Assembly (NCBI GenBank): GCA_020002185.1
Contig: CM034534.1
Location: 39,280,168-39,344,167 of the forward strand
Reading direction: 5' to 3'
Source of the DNA: Paraescarpia echinospica
Taxonomy: Eukaryota > Annelida > Polychaeta > Sabellida > Siboglinidae
Length of the DNA stretch: 64,000 bases
The position numbers and the translations under genes are program-made. The notes under the pieces were generated by a model that worked only from the letters and a program-made list of their open reading frames with translations, made no database searches and was not told the DNA's origin. This document shows, one piece after another, positions 1 to 10,619 of this stretch; the first letter of the stretch is position 1, and each line of letters starts with the position of its first letter.

Positions 1-461
1 AGTTCTAGTCTTACATGTAAAGATAATGTCATTTGTGTATGTATAATAAAATATGATGTGGCTGCTGCTTATCATGCTTTGCATTTGCATGCTACATACC
101 AGGAGTTAAATAAATGTCCTCATGTTATGAACATTTATTTATTGATTTATGTATCAAGGCCACACATTAATTTAGTCCATTTAATAGTCCACATCTTTGG
201 ACCCCATTTGTGTTTTTGGACGCCGTTTTTTCAGACCCATGGGGTGGTCCCAGGACACGTTTTTTTTAAACCCTAACGCGAACACTAATATAATAGTAAT
301 TTTCATCGTTCACATAGGATGTCATATGAACAAAACCTATCAAAATTCTATCCATCTGTAAAAGGGGAATTATAATGGACACGGTTGAGAAGTTCACAAA
401 CCAATACAGTTTTTAGTAATAAGTTTAGAATATTACTTGTTTTTTTCTCAATTGCTGTTAG
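1..461. other. AT-rich non-coding stretch
   Basis: No convincing coding signal or repeat is seen. It lies just 3' of the minus-strand gene ending at 462 and probably contains its 3' untranslated region. Confidence 0.4.
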
Positions 462-1007
462 TTAAGAAGTATCACTTATAAATCCAACACAGATTGAGCA
501 AGATTTCATCATCATACCGTTCTCAAGCAGCGCGTCGTCCAGATTGAACAACGGGAAGTTTGTGATGTCGATCTCTTCTTTGTCAGCGAGGTGAAACACG
601 TTCAGGTCATCGTCAATGCTCTGCAGCTGCGAGTCGACTCCACCAGGGGTCGCCTGCTGTCCGACAGATGACGGGTCGTTGATGATGTTAACTGATATCG
701 TTTCAACGCTATCTAGAGTAAAGGTCACATTGTGATCCCCACTGGTCGGCTCACAGTCGGACGCAACTGTCGATGACGATGATGATCTGGTGCCTTGCAC
801 ACGCAGGGCATCATCTGATATTATCGTTCCAGTAGGTGACGCCACTGGTGCCAATAAAGACAGTGCGCTGGTGCTGCTGCAAACGCCAGAAGTGAGGACG
901 TGATTGGACTGCAGCAAAGTGGCCAGTGCCGATGTTTCCGTCTTGCACTCCTTGCTCACAGTGCCCCGCAGTGGCACTTCCGTGGGCGTCATGTGACTGC
1001 TTTCAAA
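462..1007 (-). CDS. Last coding exon of an unidentified, probably regulatory protein
   Basis: Read on the minus strand, an acceptor (ATTACAG) at 1010-1008 opens an exon that begins Phe-Glu-Ser-Ser-His and stays open for 181 codons to a stop at 462. The upstream exon (1313-1426) ends in phase 0 and this one starts in phase 0, so they join cleanly. The peptide is rich in Ser, Thr and Asp. Near its end it has the acidic-hydrophobic run DITNFPLFNLDDALLENG, which resembles transactivation segments of transcription factors. No enzyme domain, signal peptide or membrane segment is visible. The family is not recognised; the activation-domain reading is inference from composition. The internal Met at 992 is probably not a start, because the exon is open upstream to the acceptor. 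Confidence 0.6.
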   Translation of the reverse strand, partial: FESSHMTPTEVPLRGTVSKECKTETSALATLLQSNHVLTSGVCSSTSALSLLAPVASPTGTIISDDALRVQGTRSSSSSTVASDCEPTSGDHNVTFTLDSVETISVNIINDPSSVGQQATPGGVDSQLQSIDDDLNVFHLADKEEIDITNFPLFNLDDALLENGMMMKSCSICVGFISDTS

Positions 1008-1312
1008 CTGTAATGCACAGAAACTCTGATTAAAACCTGTCCATGATTTCCCTCAATAATTATAAACTTATATATGTCGGACAATGTTTACAGTAGAACT
1101 TAATTATTAATAAAATGGGGTTACACCATACAGTGTGAACTTATATTATCATTGGATGAATGATCACATTTTGCCTGTTGGCATGTTCTAAAATATGAAG
1201 AAAACAGCAAAAAAGGCAGATTTGGCCAATTGTCATTTAAATTCAAGATGGTTAAATATATTAGCCCAGTGAGTAAATTAAATTTGATAAAGTAGTCGAG
1301 TGAGTAACTGAC

Positions 1313-1426
1313 CATGATGGAATCGAAGTTGAGACAGTCGTCAGTGCCTCCAAGGAAGTTGCCTAGCTGCGGCATACACTCAGTGAGCAGCGAGTCACCC
1401 AGGACAGGGCCATACCCAGGCTGGGT
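1313..1426 (-). CDS. Internal coding exon of the same unidentified gene
   Basis: This 114-base (38-codon) exon is bounded by a polypyrimidine-rich acceptor (TTTGCCCTTTCAG) and the donor ATG|GTCAGT, both phase 0. The peptide starts TQPGYGPVLGDSLL and ends NFDSIM. It is hydrophobic-acidic in character, like the next exon. Earlier exons should lie at higher coordinates on the minus strand, but I could not identify any. The intron to the next exon is about 300 bases. Confidence 0.55.
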
Positions 1427-1877
1427 CTGAAAGGGCAAAGGGCACATTATTTCTTGATAACCACCAACCAGACTGACAACTGGCAGTAGACACAGCAGTA
1501 AGGCTGGCTGAATCTCTGCAGATGTATATTTAGCTGTTTTGTATTGTATTTTCTTGTGTTTTCAAAGACATAAAACCACTGGTTTAATAGGATCAACAGG
1601 CCTTGACATTAAGGTTTTGTATCCACTGGCCCAGGGGACCATTAGATTTGAAAAGTTACTGGCCCAGATTTTGTAAAAAGACATGTTGATACTGAGATGC
1701 CTGTCGGTCGCTTCACAAGAAGTCCACAAAGTCAAATGTTTGAGTTATTAATGCAAAATCTAAGACATCACCGACCTATAATTTCAGCTCAGGGCTTGAT
1801 ATTTTAGCTGGCTGTCCTCAGCACATCAAAAGCATTTCTTGGTTTTGGCTGTGCCTGAGGCTCAATGCTAAGGCCGG
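1427..1877. other. Presumed intron or flank
   Basis: No coding signal. It holds degenerate relatives of the dispersed motif agggct-cgacattaa near 1605 and 1790. Confidence 0.3.
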
Positions 1878-2315
1878 TGTCGCGCTTACATTTATCCGGG
1901 CGTTAAATTTTATCCGGGGTGATGTTTATTTGCATATGTAAGGCATAATATTTGGCATCAGTATATCACGTAGTGATAAATAATATCCAGTAGTTAAATA
2001 TGTTTCGTTTGTTGTCGTAATACGAGTGTTATAGTTAAAGTACATAATTATAATTTGCTGTTTCAGATTTGTGACCAAGTATAAGAGTAAGTCACGTGAC
2101 AGAAATTGTTTATGTCTGTGGGAAGCAAACATTTGATAATTTATGTATATATATAGACACGTGTAAATATATGTATACATATAAACATGCATAACGCCCG
2201 GATAAATGAAAACGCGACAGTCGTAGCTGGTGATAAATGCATACCCCTAGTTACGCGCACGAGCAGAAACGTCACCCGGATATTATTTAATGCCCGGATA
2301 AATGTAAGCGCGACA
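1878..2315. mobile_element. Non-autonomous DNA transposon (MITE) with about 47 bp inverted ends
   Basis: The left end starts tgtcgcgcttacatttatcc at 1878. The reverse complement of the right end at about 2271-2315 begins with the same 20 bases and continues to match with a few differences for about 47 bases. An extra copy of the right-end sequence (cccggataaatg-aaa-cgcgac) sits inside at about 2194-2217, so a shorter 340 bp version is also possible. No transposase frame is present and no clean target-site duplication is visible, so the superfamily is undecided. Confidence 0.7.
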
Positions 2316-2540
2316 ACAGTATTGCCAGGATCAGGTACATTATGACTGGCGATGACCATGCTGATGTAAACAACGCTGTCCAGTGTCCTTGCTGTCGTTC
2401 CACTCAAGGCTCAGTTATATTACAAGATCCAACGCTGCAGCCGTGGTCTTTAGCAAAGCTGTCAAATGTTTGACAGCATAACAAATTTCCTGTCTTGCGG
2501 TTGAGAGATGACAAACTAAAGCCATATGAATTATCTTATA

Positions 2541-2613
2541 TGTAAAGCGCTATGAATGCTACGGATGTGACTCTAAATAAAATAAACGTTACTATTATTA
2601 TTACTACTACATA
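2541..2613 (+). repeat. LINE/SINE 3' tail ending in (ATT/ACT)n
   Basis: The sequence taaagcgctatgaatgc followed by a short trinucleotide tail (attattattactactac) resembles L2/CR1-type 3' ends. No coding part remains. Confidence 0.45.
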
Positions 2614-2619
2614 GAATGG

Positions 2620-3025
2620 AACAGGTACTGAAGATATGTGAAGGAGGTGACACTGAAGATGACCGAGACGTACCATGTTGTTGCTACTTGTTTCCTCCAT
2701 CAGTGAGGAGTTGTGTAGCGTGGTCTGTTGTGGCAGTCGTGTGGCATTCGCCCGTCGCAGTATCAGCTCCAACAGCCTGCGTGGAGAGAAACATCCAGTT
2801 ACAAGACCTGACAATATGCACTGAGCACTAAGAGACAGCAGAGCTAGTTCGCATATACAGTCAGCATCAAGTGTGAATAATCAACAGCTAAATGATAACA
2901 CCAGACACCCCTGTTGGCTATGTATGACAATAGTGGACCCTGACAGTCATCACCCCTGTACTGCTATTACCCACACACCTTTTTAAAATCGCTTTCACTA
3001 CCTAAATGAGCGACATATAATTGTG
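2620..3025. other. Non-coding stretch between two element tails
   Basis: Nothing supportable is seen here. Confidence 0.3.
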
Positions 3026-3105
3026 AACTTTTTTGTAAAGTGCTTTGAACAGAACCAAGGACTGTATACAGCGCTATATGACTTTATTATTATTATTATT
3101 ACCCC
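3026..3105 (+). repeat. LINE/SINE 3' tail with (TTA)n
   Basis: The string gtaaagtgctttgaacag, then agcgctatatgac and an (ATT)n tail near 3085-3104, is the typical layout of an L2/CR1-like 3' end (AAAGCGCTTTGA ... GCGCTATATAAA ... ATTn). Confidence 0.55.
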
Positions 3106-3584
3106 CCACCCATCTCGTGCAGTTGGGTGCATGGCTTTCTATATTATCAGAATGTCAGAATTCACTGTGTTAAATAACTTACTTCTACTACTTTCACTAT
3201 TTAAACAACACCCACACTGTATATGCTATCTCCACCTCAGTGTCAGACTCAACCAGGACTGATCCACCTTGTCCAGCTGATAAAGACAGGTATCCACTGT
3301 ACTGGTGTGTAGGGTAACTATAGTCAGGAGTAAATAAGTCACCCTACCAGGAGCCCTGTCATTGATACCTCCCACAGCAGACACACACACACAGAATGAC
3401 TCCCATTATCCACACCCCATGCCCCATAAAGGGTGTCACATCCACCCTGAACTGTCCATTGACACACTCATACCTGTCATATACACTGTTTCACCCTGTC
3501 TTATGACATTGTAACTCCTGCAATGGCATGTATGAATAACTGCCATGTCTTATGGTAACAGGATACACAGGGCTAAAATAAGGG

Positions 3585-3838
3585 GTGGTTTATTCTCAGA
3601 GGTTTCTGTTCTAGAATTAGCGAGTCTATTACATGTTGTTCCCATTTCCCAAAGGGGGTATTTTACTTCCCCTGGCACAGATACCACATAGAAGGGACCA
3701 ACAGCTGTTATTCTCTCTGAAAAGACATGGACAGAGAAAGCAGGGTAAACAAAGTTGCCCAAGCTTTGAAACGGCAGTAGGTGGAATCGAACCACGTAAA
3801 TCAACAGTCTGGTTCTCTACCTATTGACCAATGTTCCC
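3585..3838 (-). repeat. tRNA-derived SINE, copy A
   Basis: On the minus strand there is a perfect polymerase III B box, GGTTCGATTCC (3793-3783), preceded by an A-box-like TGGTCAATAGG about 40 bases upstream. The body that follows (ACTGCCGTTTCAAAGCTTGG, then GGCAACTTTGTTTACCC and later CCAGGGGAAGTAAAATACCC) is shared with copy B at 34266-34455. It is also partly shared with copy C at 26191. These shared blocks define one SINE family. Confidence 0.65.
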
Positions 3839-4190
3839 ATCACACACATTGTCTCCCCTGTAACAGTCAACTGGGTCAACTTGTAGCAACTATGCAAAGA
3901 TGAGCCACACCATAAATCCATGAATGAAACTAAGTCGGCACCTTTAGCTAATATAAACCAAGTCCTTTTTGGCAATGAACACTTTGCTCTAAATACACAC
4001 ACATGGGGTAAAACAACAAGGGTAATAAGTGACAGCCAAGATTCACCCCTCCTAGTAAACCCCCCCCCCATGTGTACTGAAGTGAATGCATGGCTGGGGG
4101 TTAAGTGGGTACAACTTCACTGAGTAGAAGTAGCAGAAAGCAACTGCCAAACTTGAGCTATGTTGCAATTATGCGGTGGGGACTGGGAAC

Positions 4191-5175
4191 CAGGGATGGG
4201 TCAAGTACATGAACTATACTCAAGTACAACTATAAGTACTTTCAATTTTGCCAAGTCAAAGTACTCTTCTAAAAATATAGGCAAGTACAAATACTTTATG
4301 AAAATACTCAGAGTACTCTGAAGATCAGTTAGTGTTAGTTTTATCCCATGTAATTGACTGATGGCCTCAAATCTCAGCTGACCTGTATATAAGTGCCTGT
4401 GTATATGGTTATCCGGTGGACAAGTGAAAATTTACAGTAAATAGTGACGCGTGCAACATTGCAAACTCGGATCAATAGCAAGGAAAATAATTGTCTCATT
4501 CCTATCATCGTAATAATTATTTGTTATTAATAAAAGCGTTCATATCAGCATCACTAAAATATCGGTATACATCATGTAACGTGTCTACTTTTAATATTCG
4601 TGATGAATAATCATGATAATGGACCAAACAAAAATAGTTTCAAATATAACTTTGCAATTTCAGAATTTGTAGACTATATCAAATTGTGTCTTTGATCACA
4701 TGTCACTCAGATGTACATGCAACGAAACAGCAGGACATTGTGCTTGTCATAAAAATAAGACAGACTTTTACGTTTTTTTCCGAAGCTTCGATTCCCCTTG
4801 ACAACCACTCGGACAAGTTAAAATTTTGGCGGACAAGTTGATTTCAAAACTTACATATCCGGCGCATAAGTAAATATTCTGGTTTATTTCTATCGCTGAA
4901 TCAACAGGTAGTCAGTCATACATCATCAATGATGTTTCTTGTTATGAAGTTTTGTGCAAAATAAGAATAAATATACAGTAATCTTTTCACTGCAGCCAAT
5001 TTTTTCCCAGTCCTTCAGATAGAGCCAAATACTTCATGAAAACATAAAAAGTACTTGGAAAAGTACTTGCCAAGTCCAAGTACGTTGACGGTCAAGTACA
5101 AGTCCAAGTACTGCACTGAGCAAAATGACAAGTACAGTACTTGCTGTACTTAAGTACACATTGTTACTTGTTCCT
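4191..5175. mobile_element. hAT-like non-autonomous element rich in AAGTACTT
   Basis: The left end begins cagggatgggtcaagtacat and is full of caagtac/gtacttg words. A matching, inversely oriented cluster of the same words lies at 5048-5160. The start CAGGGATGGG is typical of hAT termini. The centre carries no transposase. The right boundary is uncertain and no 8 bp target duplication could be confirmed. Confidence 0.45.
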
Positions 5176-5229
5176 TCATAGGTCATATTAAATTTGTTTT
5201 GTCGCATACATAAAAGTAATGATGCAGTT

Positions 5230-6341
5230 TTTATCACAATGGCACAAGTTGCTGCATGTCACATGACTCATGTCACTGATCTGCTGTAGAGTTGTCAAAT
5301 CTGACAGTTTTCAAGGAAACCAACAATGAGAAATGCTCTCTGTCAGATGTTAACAATACGAGAATATTTTGTGAGATGATGCTCCTCTCACTGCCCTGTT
5401 TACATGCCATCAGTCAGCCACCAGAAATGTGTGTCTGTGGCAAGATTTAACTGTGCACAGTAGTCCTCAAATTCCCACTTTCCTGTTCAAAACGATTTCT
5501 TTCAGGGTGTAAGCAATCCTGGAAAGGTACTGCACTTGCATCACTTGGCACTCATGAACAACGGAGATAAATTGGCAATCTGTGCCCAGCTAAGGTTAGA
5601 CATCTTACCTTGGCCTGTCAACTCAAGTGGCCTCAGTCTGCTACTGGCTACACTGCCTTTTGTCCTCGTAGGCAAGGTCTATTTCTATCCTAGGGACTGG
5701 CATGTATATTCACAACAAAGCTTGATGGTACACAAGTTCAAGGGGGTATCAGTCTCTTCTATCAGAACGTCCCCAGGAAGGGTGATTACCTAAGTCTAAT
5801 GAGTTTTAACTGTTGTTATTAGGTCAGCGAATGGCAATCTGATATTATACAGTACGTTAACATTAAAAGATATTTCGGTAAAGAATTTTAGTGTGAACAT
5901 CGCAAACACTTCCACAAACTGCAGAGAGGAATAACACAGATCAATGAGGCATTAGATGTTGTGTAACAAATACACACGCATACAATGCATGTCCATATCA
6001 AGGCCTCCTTATTATGGGATAGATAACTGGTTTTTTTTCTTCAAAGGTAACAATGTTATGTTATAGTGCTGCACACAAAATAGTGATTCAGATTTTATCA
6101 GTGGCACGAGTTGTAGCCTGTCATTAAACCACTGTCATCCCACCATCAGAATGGCAACAGGCCTCTCAACAACATAACTCTCGTAACTTGTAATCTTCAA
6201 ATATGTCCATTTCCCTGTTCATAGTTATTTTTCTTAGCATGCGAAAACTCCTAGAAAGGGAGTAGCAGACCTGCCTACCCCAAAAACTTCCTGTCAGTAA
6301 TCCATCTTCCCATTTACACTGATTTTCAGGAATATAGGCTT
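5230..6341. other. Non-coding stretch
   Basis: No gene or clear repeat is recognised; open frames here are short and have no homology that I can see. Confidence 0.3.
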
Positions 6342-6349
6342 GCTGTCAG

Positions 6350-6769
6350 TATCACGATACTTGTGAAAGTTCGATACCGATACTTTGTGGTATCGCGATA
6401 CTTCAATATATTTGGTATCGAACGGCCACTGTTCGATACCTTCAATATTTCGATACCTTCGATACTTTGTCGATACCTATACTTCGATATCGAGTCCATT
6501 CGACGTCGATGCAAAGATGTAACATCGTTTTCGAAGACGAAGTTACGGCCGGATGTACGGAAAGTACGGCTACTCTGCTGCGGGCTTCGCTTCCTAACTT
6601 GACAGGGTTGACTATGTTGTATGTATTAGGCCGCTTAGGAGTGTTTGTTTCTCAATAGTGGTACCAGGCAACATTTTTGCAAACACACATAGTCAGCAGT
6701 GCACACATCTACCAAACTGACTGATGCAACATCGACACATGACAAGAATGCAACTTGTTGCAGCTAAAG

Positions 6770-6841
<72 letters not shown>

Positions 6842-7076
6842 AATGACCTATGAAGCATCTGCAAGGTGGCGTTAGAGCAACAGTATTGCCATCAGTTATG
6901 TCTAGCATGCATTCATGAAAAATCTATTTTTATACATGTTTCCCTAATGAAAAACAGTGTGTGCTTCTATGCCATTAGTCTAGATGGATAGTGTGTTTCT
7001 ATTGGGATCTATACTGTATATAAATTAGACTTACAACGTAAGTATCGAACAAAATTCTGGTATCGAACCAGCACTA
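6350..7076. mobile_element. hAT-like MITE with GATAC-rich ends and 8 bp target duplication
   Basis: Identical gctgtcag octamers flank the segment (6342-6349 and 7077-7084), the duplication length expected of hAT elements. The left end is dense in cgatacc/ggtatcg words. The right end, reverse complemented, reads TAGTGCTGGTTCGATACC and shares GTTCGATACC with the left part. The body holds a long (CA)n tract and no transposase. The left terminus looks eroded, because it lacks the TAGTGCTGG start. Confidence 0.55.
6771..6839. repeat. (CA)n microsatellite
   Basis: About 34 uninterrupted CA units inside the hAT-like element. Confidence 0.95.
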
Positions 7077-7089
7077 GCTGTCAGTAATA

Positions 7090-9121
7090 GTTCAGAACCG
7101 TGTCAGATATTGTCACGAAAAGAACACCGATGTCAGTAATACTTTTTTTAATGTAATTTCAAAAACAGCATGCTGACTACAAAAACTTGACAAATTATAA
7201 CAATGCATCACGTCATTGTCTATATGTGGTGTCATTAGGATTAATATTAGTAGCCGGCATACCTAGGGCCAGGCTACAGACTACACAGTATAGTAGCTTG
7301 GCTAGATCAAAGTCAAAGACAGTCTTGCCGGGGGACGGCAAAACCATTACGTTACGCTAGTCATCGACATCGTCTAGACCCTAGTCTCTAGTCTACTCCC
7401 TGTATTGTAGACTGTAATGATAGACTAAACTCAATAAATACACTAACTTAGTCTTAGTACAGTCAGCTGGCCTAACACTACAAGTACAACACTCACTACT
7501 CTGTCACTAGTACTAGTCTAACGACAATACCTGCAATTATCCCGGCCACCAGTGACCATGTGAAATAGGAAAATAAATTTCGCGTATCCGACAATATGTA
7601 AAGCTGACCCCCTCCTTTAAACTTGACAATACGGGCCACGACTGCGAGCATGCTGTTATAAAAGTTTGCAGTACACGTTTCTTCTTGGCTGGTAGTGGTG
7701 CTGTTTCGATCCCCGGCATCATTTCATGCCGCGTGAGTTCGTTTTGTTTGAGCGCCATGAGTGCGGAAATGCAAATTTGTCATAACGCTGTTTCCTATTG
7801 GTAAAATTACGACCAGAAGCAGCGAATGAAAAACCATATCACAACAAGCAGCGTACATATGCTGCCACCTGTTGAATAAAGTGAAGCTAATTTTGAGGAG
7901 TACGGAAGTGATTGACGCTCATTGTAACAACGAAAGAATCCATAATATTTTCATCCCTCGCCATAATACCGTAATTTTAGGTGTATTTTCTGAATGATTC
8001 TGGACAATCCGGAATGGTAGGCAGGTCTGGGGTAGGTACCATCTCAAAATCAATGGCACTTTATTCATAGATCTAGCTTGAACCCGGATGTGAAAATAGT
8101 GATCTATCCCCACCACCCAGCCATGGCATCTACCATTCTCACTTGCATCACATGACCCAGACAGCTTGACCTGCCAAAGTACTATGTACACATGTCCTGC
8201 TATGCTGACCACTGCTACTGGCAGTAGGTACTGGCATTCACCGTTTCTGTTTATCTCTCCTGCAGTTCCAAATGTCACTTGGAAATTTCCACACATCTGT
8301 GGATGTCTCTTGGAAATATTCCACTGATTAACCGGACCTCTGACAAAGATAGAAATGACCTAACTGATATCCTAGAAGATTTGTAAACACAGAGACAAAT
8401 ATAGGGCAGCCAAGGTGCAAGAACAAACAAAAAGGTCAATGTAAACATAACACCACCTGGGTTCCTACAAATCAACTGTTATGTAACACTGTTTGATTCA
8501 GCATAACATTGACAATCTAGAAATGCCTTGAAATGGTTTATTGCTATAAGTCTCATATTTTACAATAAATGTTAAGCGCTAGACTACTGGGGAAAATGCT
8601 CCCCTCTACCATAAACACTTTCAAAATGCCATAGAAAATGAAAAACACTATGGCTTCATTGCCATCCACGAATTGATATTGGATTATTTTGTCTTTCATT
8701 TAGGTTAAGTATTAGTCAATTCCAAAAAAACACTCACTAGATTTCTGAGAAAAATACCCCTCTCCACCCCATTCGTCAATAGACTCAATACATTCATGAA
8801 GCCGTAGAAAATGGAAAACACTACATGTATATGTGTCAAACCCTGGACACATTGTTAAAACTTGACCACAGATATTCTTAATTACAAGTGTGGTTTATAA
8901 ATACTTCAGCAGGGCTCCACATTAACGCTTGTCAGGGACAAGTTTATCGAGTCACAATATTAAAAGGGTTTGAAGTTGCTACTACCTTGGAGCATTTGCC
9001 AGTTTAATCTTATGCCTGCGACTAGATATATTGCTTTAATTGCAGTCTGCAATACAGAACTTTGTCCATTAATTATTGTCCTGCCTTGGACGACTGACAT
9101 TTGGGTCCTTGTGTTGATATG
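7090..9121. other. Non-coding stretch
   Basis: No exon is supportable. A copy of the agggctc-cacattaac plus gggacaagt motif lies at about 8911-8952. Confidence 0.3.
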
Positions 9122-9125
9122 TTAA

Positions 9126-10614
9126 CCCTACAGGTGGCCACTGGGCTGAATTCGGCCCGCGCGATCAGTCCAAAACTGCTCCCGGCCGATTTTCGGCCCG
9201 ATTCAGTATCACTCTTCTAAAAAACATTTGTTTCCGTCACTAGCAACTGACAGGGGAACACGAGGTATCATTGGAAAGCTGAATTATTCTTCTTCCTGAG
9301 GCATTTTTATCAATGAGTTGTATCGCGTCATGATTCATAGCAAATCACAACCAAGCTTTAAAATGTTGTAGTAGTAGATGCCCAAATATGGCCGATTTTA
9401 CTACACTCTGCGTCAGGATTTTACATTCCCACTCATATGGTCTAAACAGGGAAATGGAGGTACTGATGGAAAGCCCAACGATTGGTCTATCCAAATAAAT
9501 TTATGTCAACGGTCAACCAATCAGCGCATGGCTCTAAAACGTCTTCTTGTTGACGCTGGTTTCATTCCATCACGACGAAAGTCTGCCATGTTTTTTGTCT
9601 CACCTCGATTATATAAGTTGAATTATTTCAAATGTCCGCGTCAATATATTAACAAAATACATGACAGTATTTGTGGATCAAGTTATTACACTAGTTCAGA
9701 CAGTTACACAGACTTTGGGGGCTGTTTTGATGTGGATATTATGCAAGTTGCTGGCGAGTCGGACATTGCTGTCTTGCACCCGGACATGGGCCGATTCGGC
9801 CGGCCTACTCGGTCCGCCAGCAAAGGATACGATGCATTCAGAATTCAAATACAACATGTCCTATAACGTGATGACATATATAGGTGTGTAATTAGGAACT
9901 GTAGGTATTACTTACTTTATTGATATGTAAGGAAATTGATAATAGATACGTCATGTTATCGGACAGGTGTGCCAAGGCACGCAACGGTAGGCCTACGAGG
10001 CCTATTGCCATATTGGTTGTATTTGAAAGTTCTATGAAAAATACAATAACATGAAAAGTTCTGAATATATTTGAGTCTAGTTTTCATTATCACGCAGCTG
10101 AAATGTACAGCTACATTTGTCACACTGCATGCATGAACATACAACCGCTCAATAATTATTTTGTCACCGGGCAAACTTGGGTTTCTACTTTACTCTCGTT
10201 CTGACGTTCATGACTAAATTTTACATGGGTCTACCTAAAAAAATTCATATAAAAAAACTTCTGAGTATATATGATTAATTTGTTCTGTATCCATTAGCTC
10301 ATATACATGGCTACATTTCTCTAATTGGACATTGACACATACAACCACTCGGAAATTAGCTAGTAGTAGGGCGAACAAAATATTTGTTTGGCATTTATTT
10401 TATATAAACTTTAAACAGTTATCTTCATGATTATTTGATGTTATGCAAATATCATCACTGCATAATAATAAAGGGTCTTTTTGCCAACAAAATGATAGCT
10501 CAATCATATTTTTGTGATACATAACGTATTAGCGTTGTGATTTTTTAAAAGCACCCCTACAAATAGTTCCAAATTGTGTACACCATGGAAGTGTACTATT
10601 GGTCACCCGCAGGG
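9126..10614. mobile_element. Candidate piggyBac-like (TTAA-type) element
   Basis: TTAA at 9122-9125 is followed by CCCTACAGGTGGCCA. The opposite end at 10600-10614, reverse complemented, reads CCCTGCGGGTGACCA (12 of 15 identical) and is followed by TGAA, one base from TTAA. TTAA target duplications and CCC starts are typical of piggyBac-type elements. A 162-codon open frame (9378-9866, plus) lies inside, but I see no DDD transposase signature, so it may be a chance frame in a non-autonomous element. Confidence 0.45.
10549..10614. repeat. 72 bp end repeat, copy 1
   Basis: A block starting aaaagcacccctacaaatag and ending ctattggtcacccgcaggg. It recurs with about 85% identity at 13577-13642, where it ends exactly at TTAA. 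Confidence 0.7.
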
Positions 10615-10619
10615 TGAAT

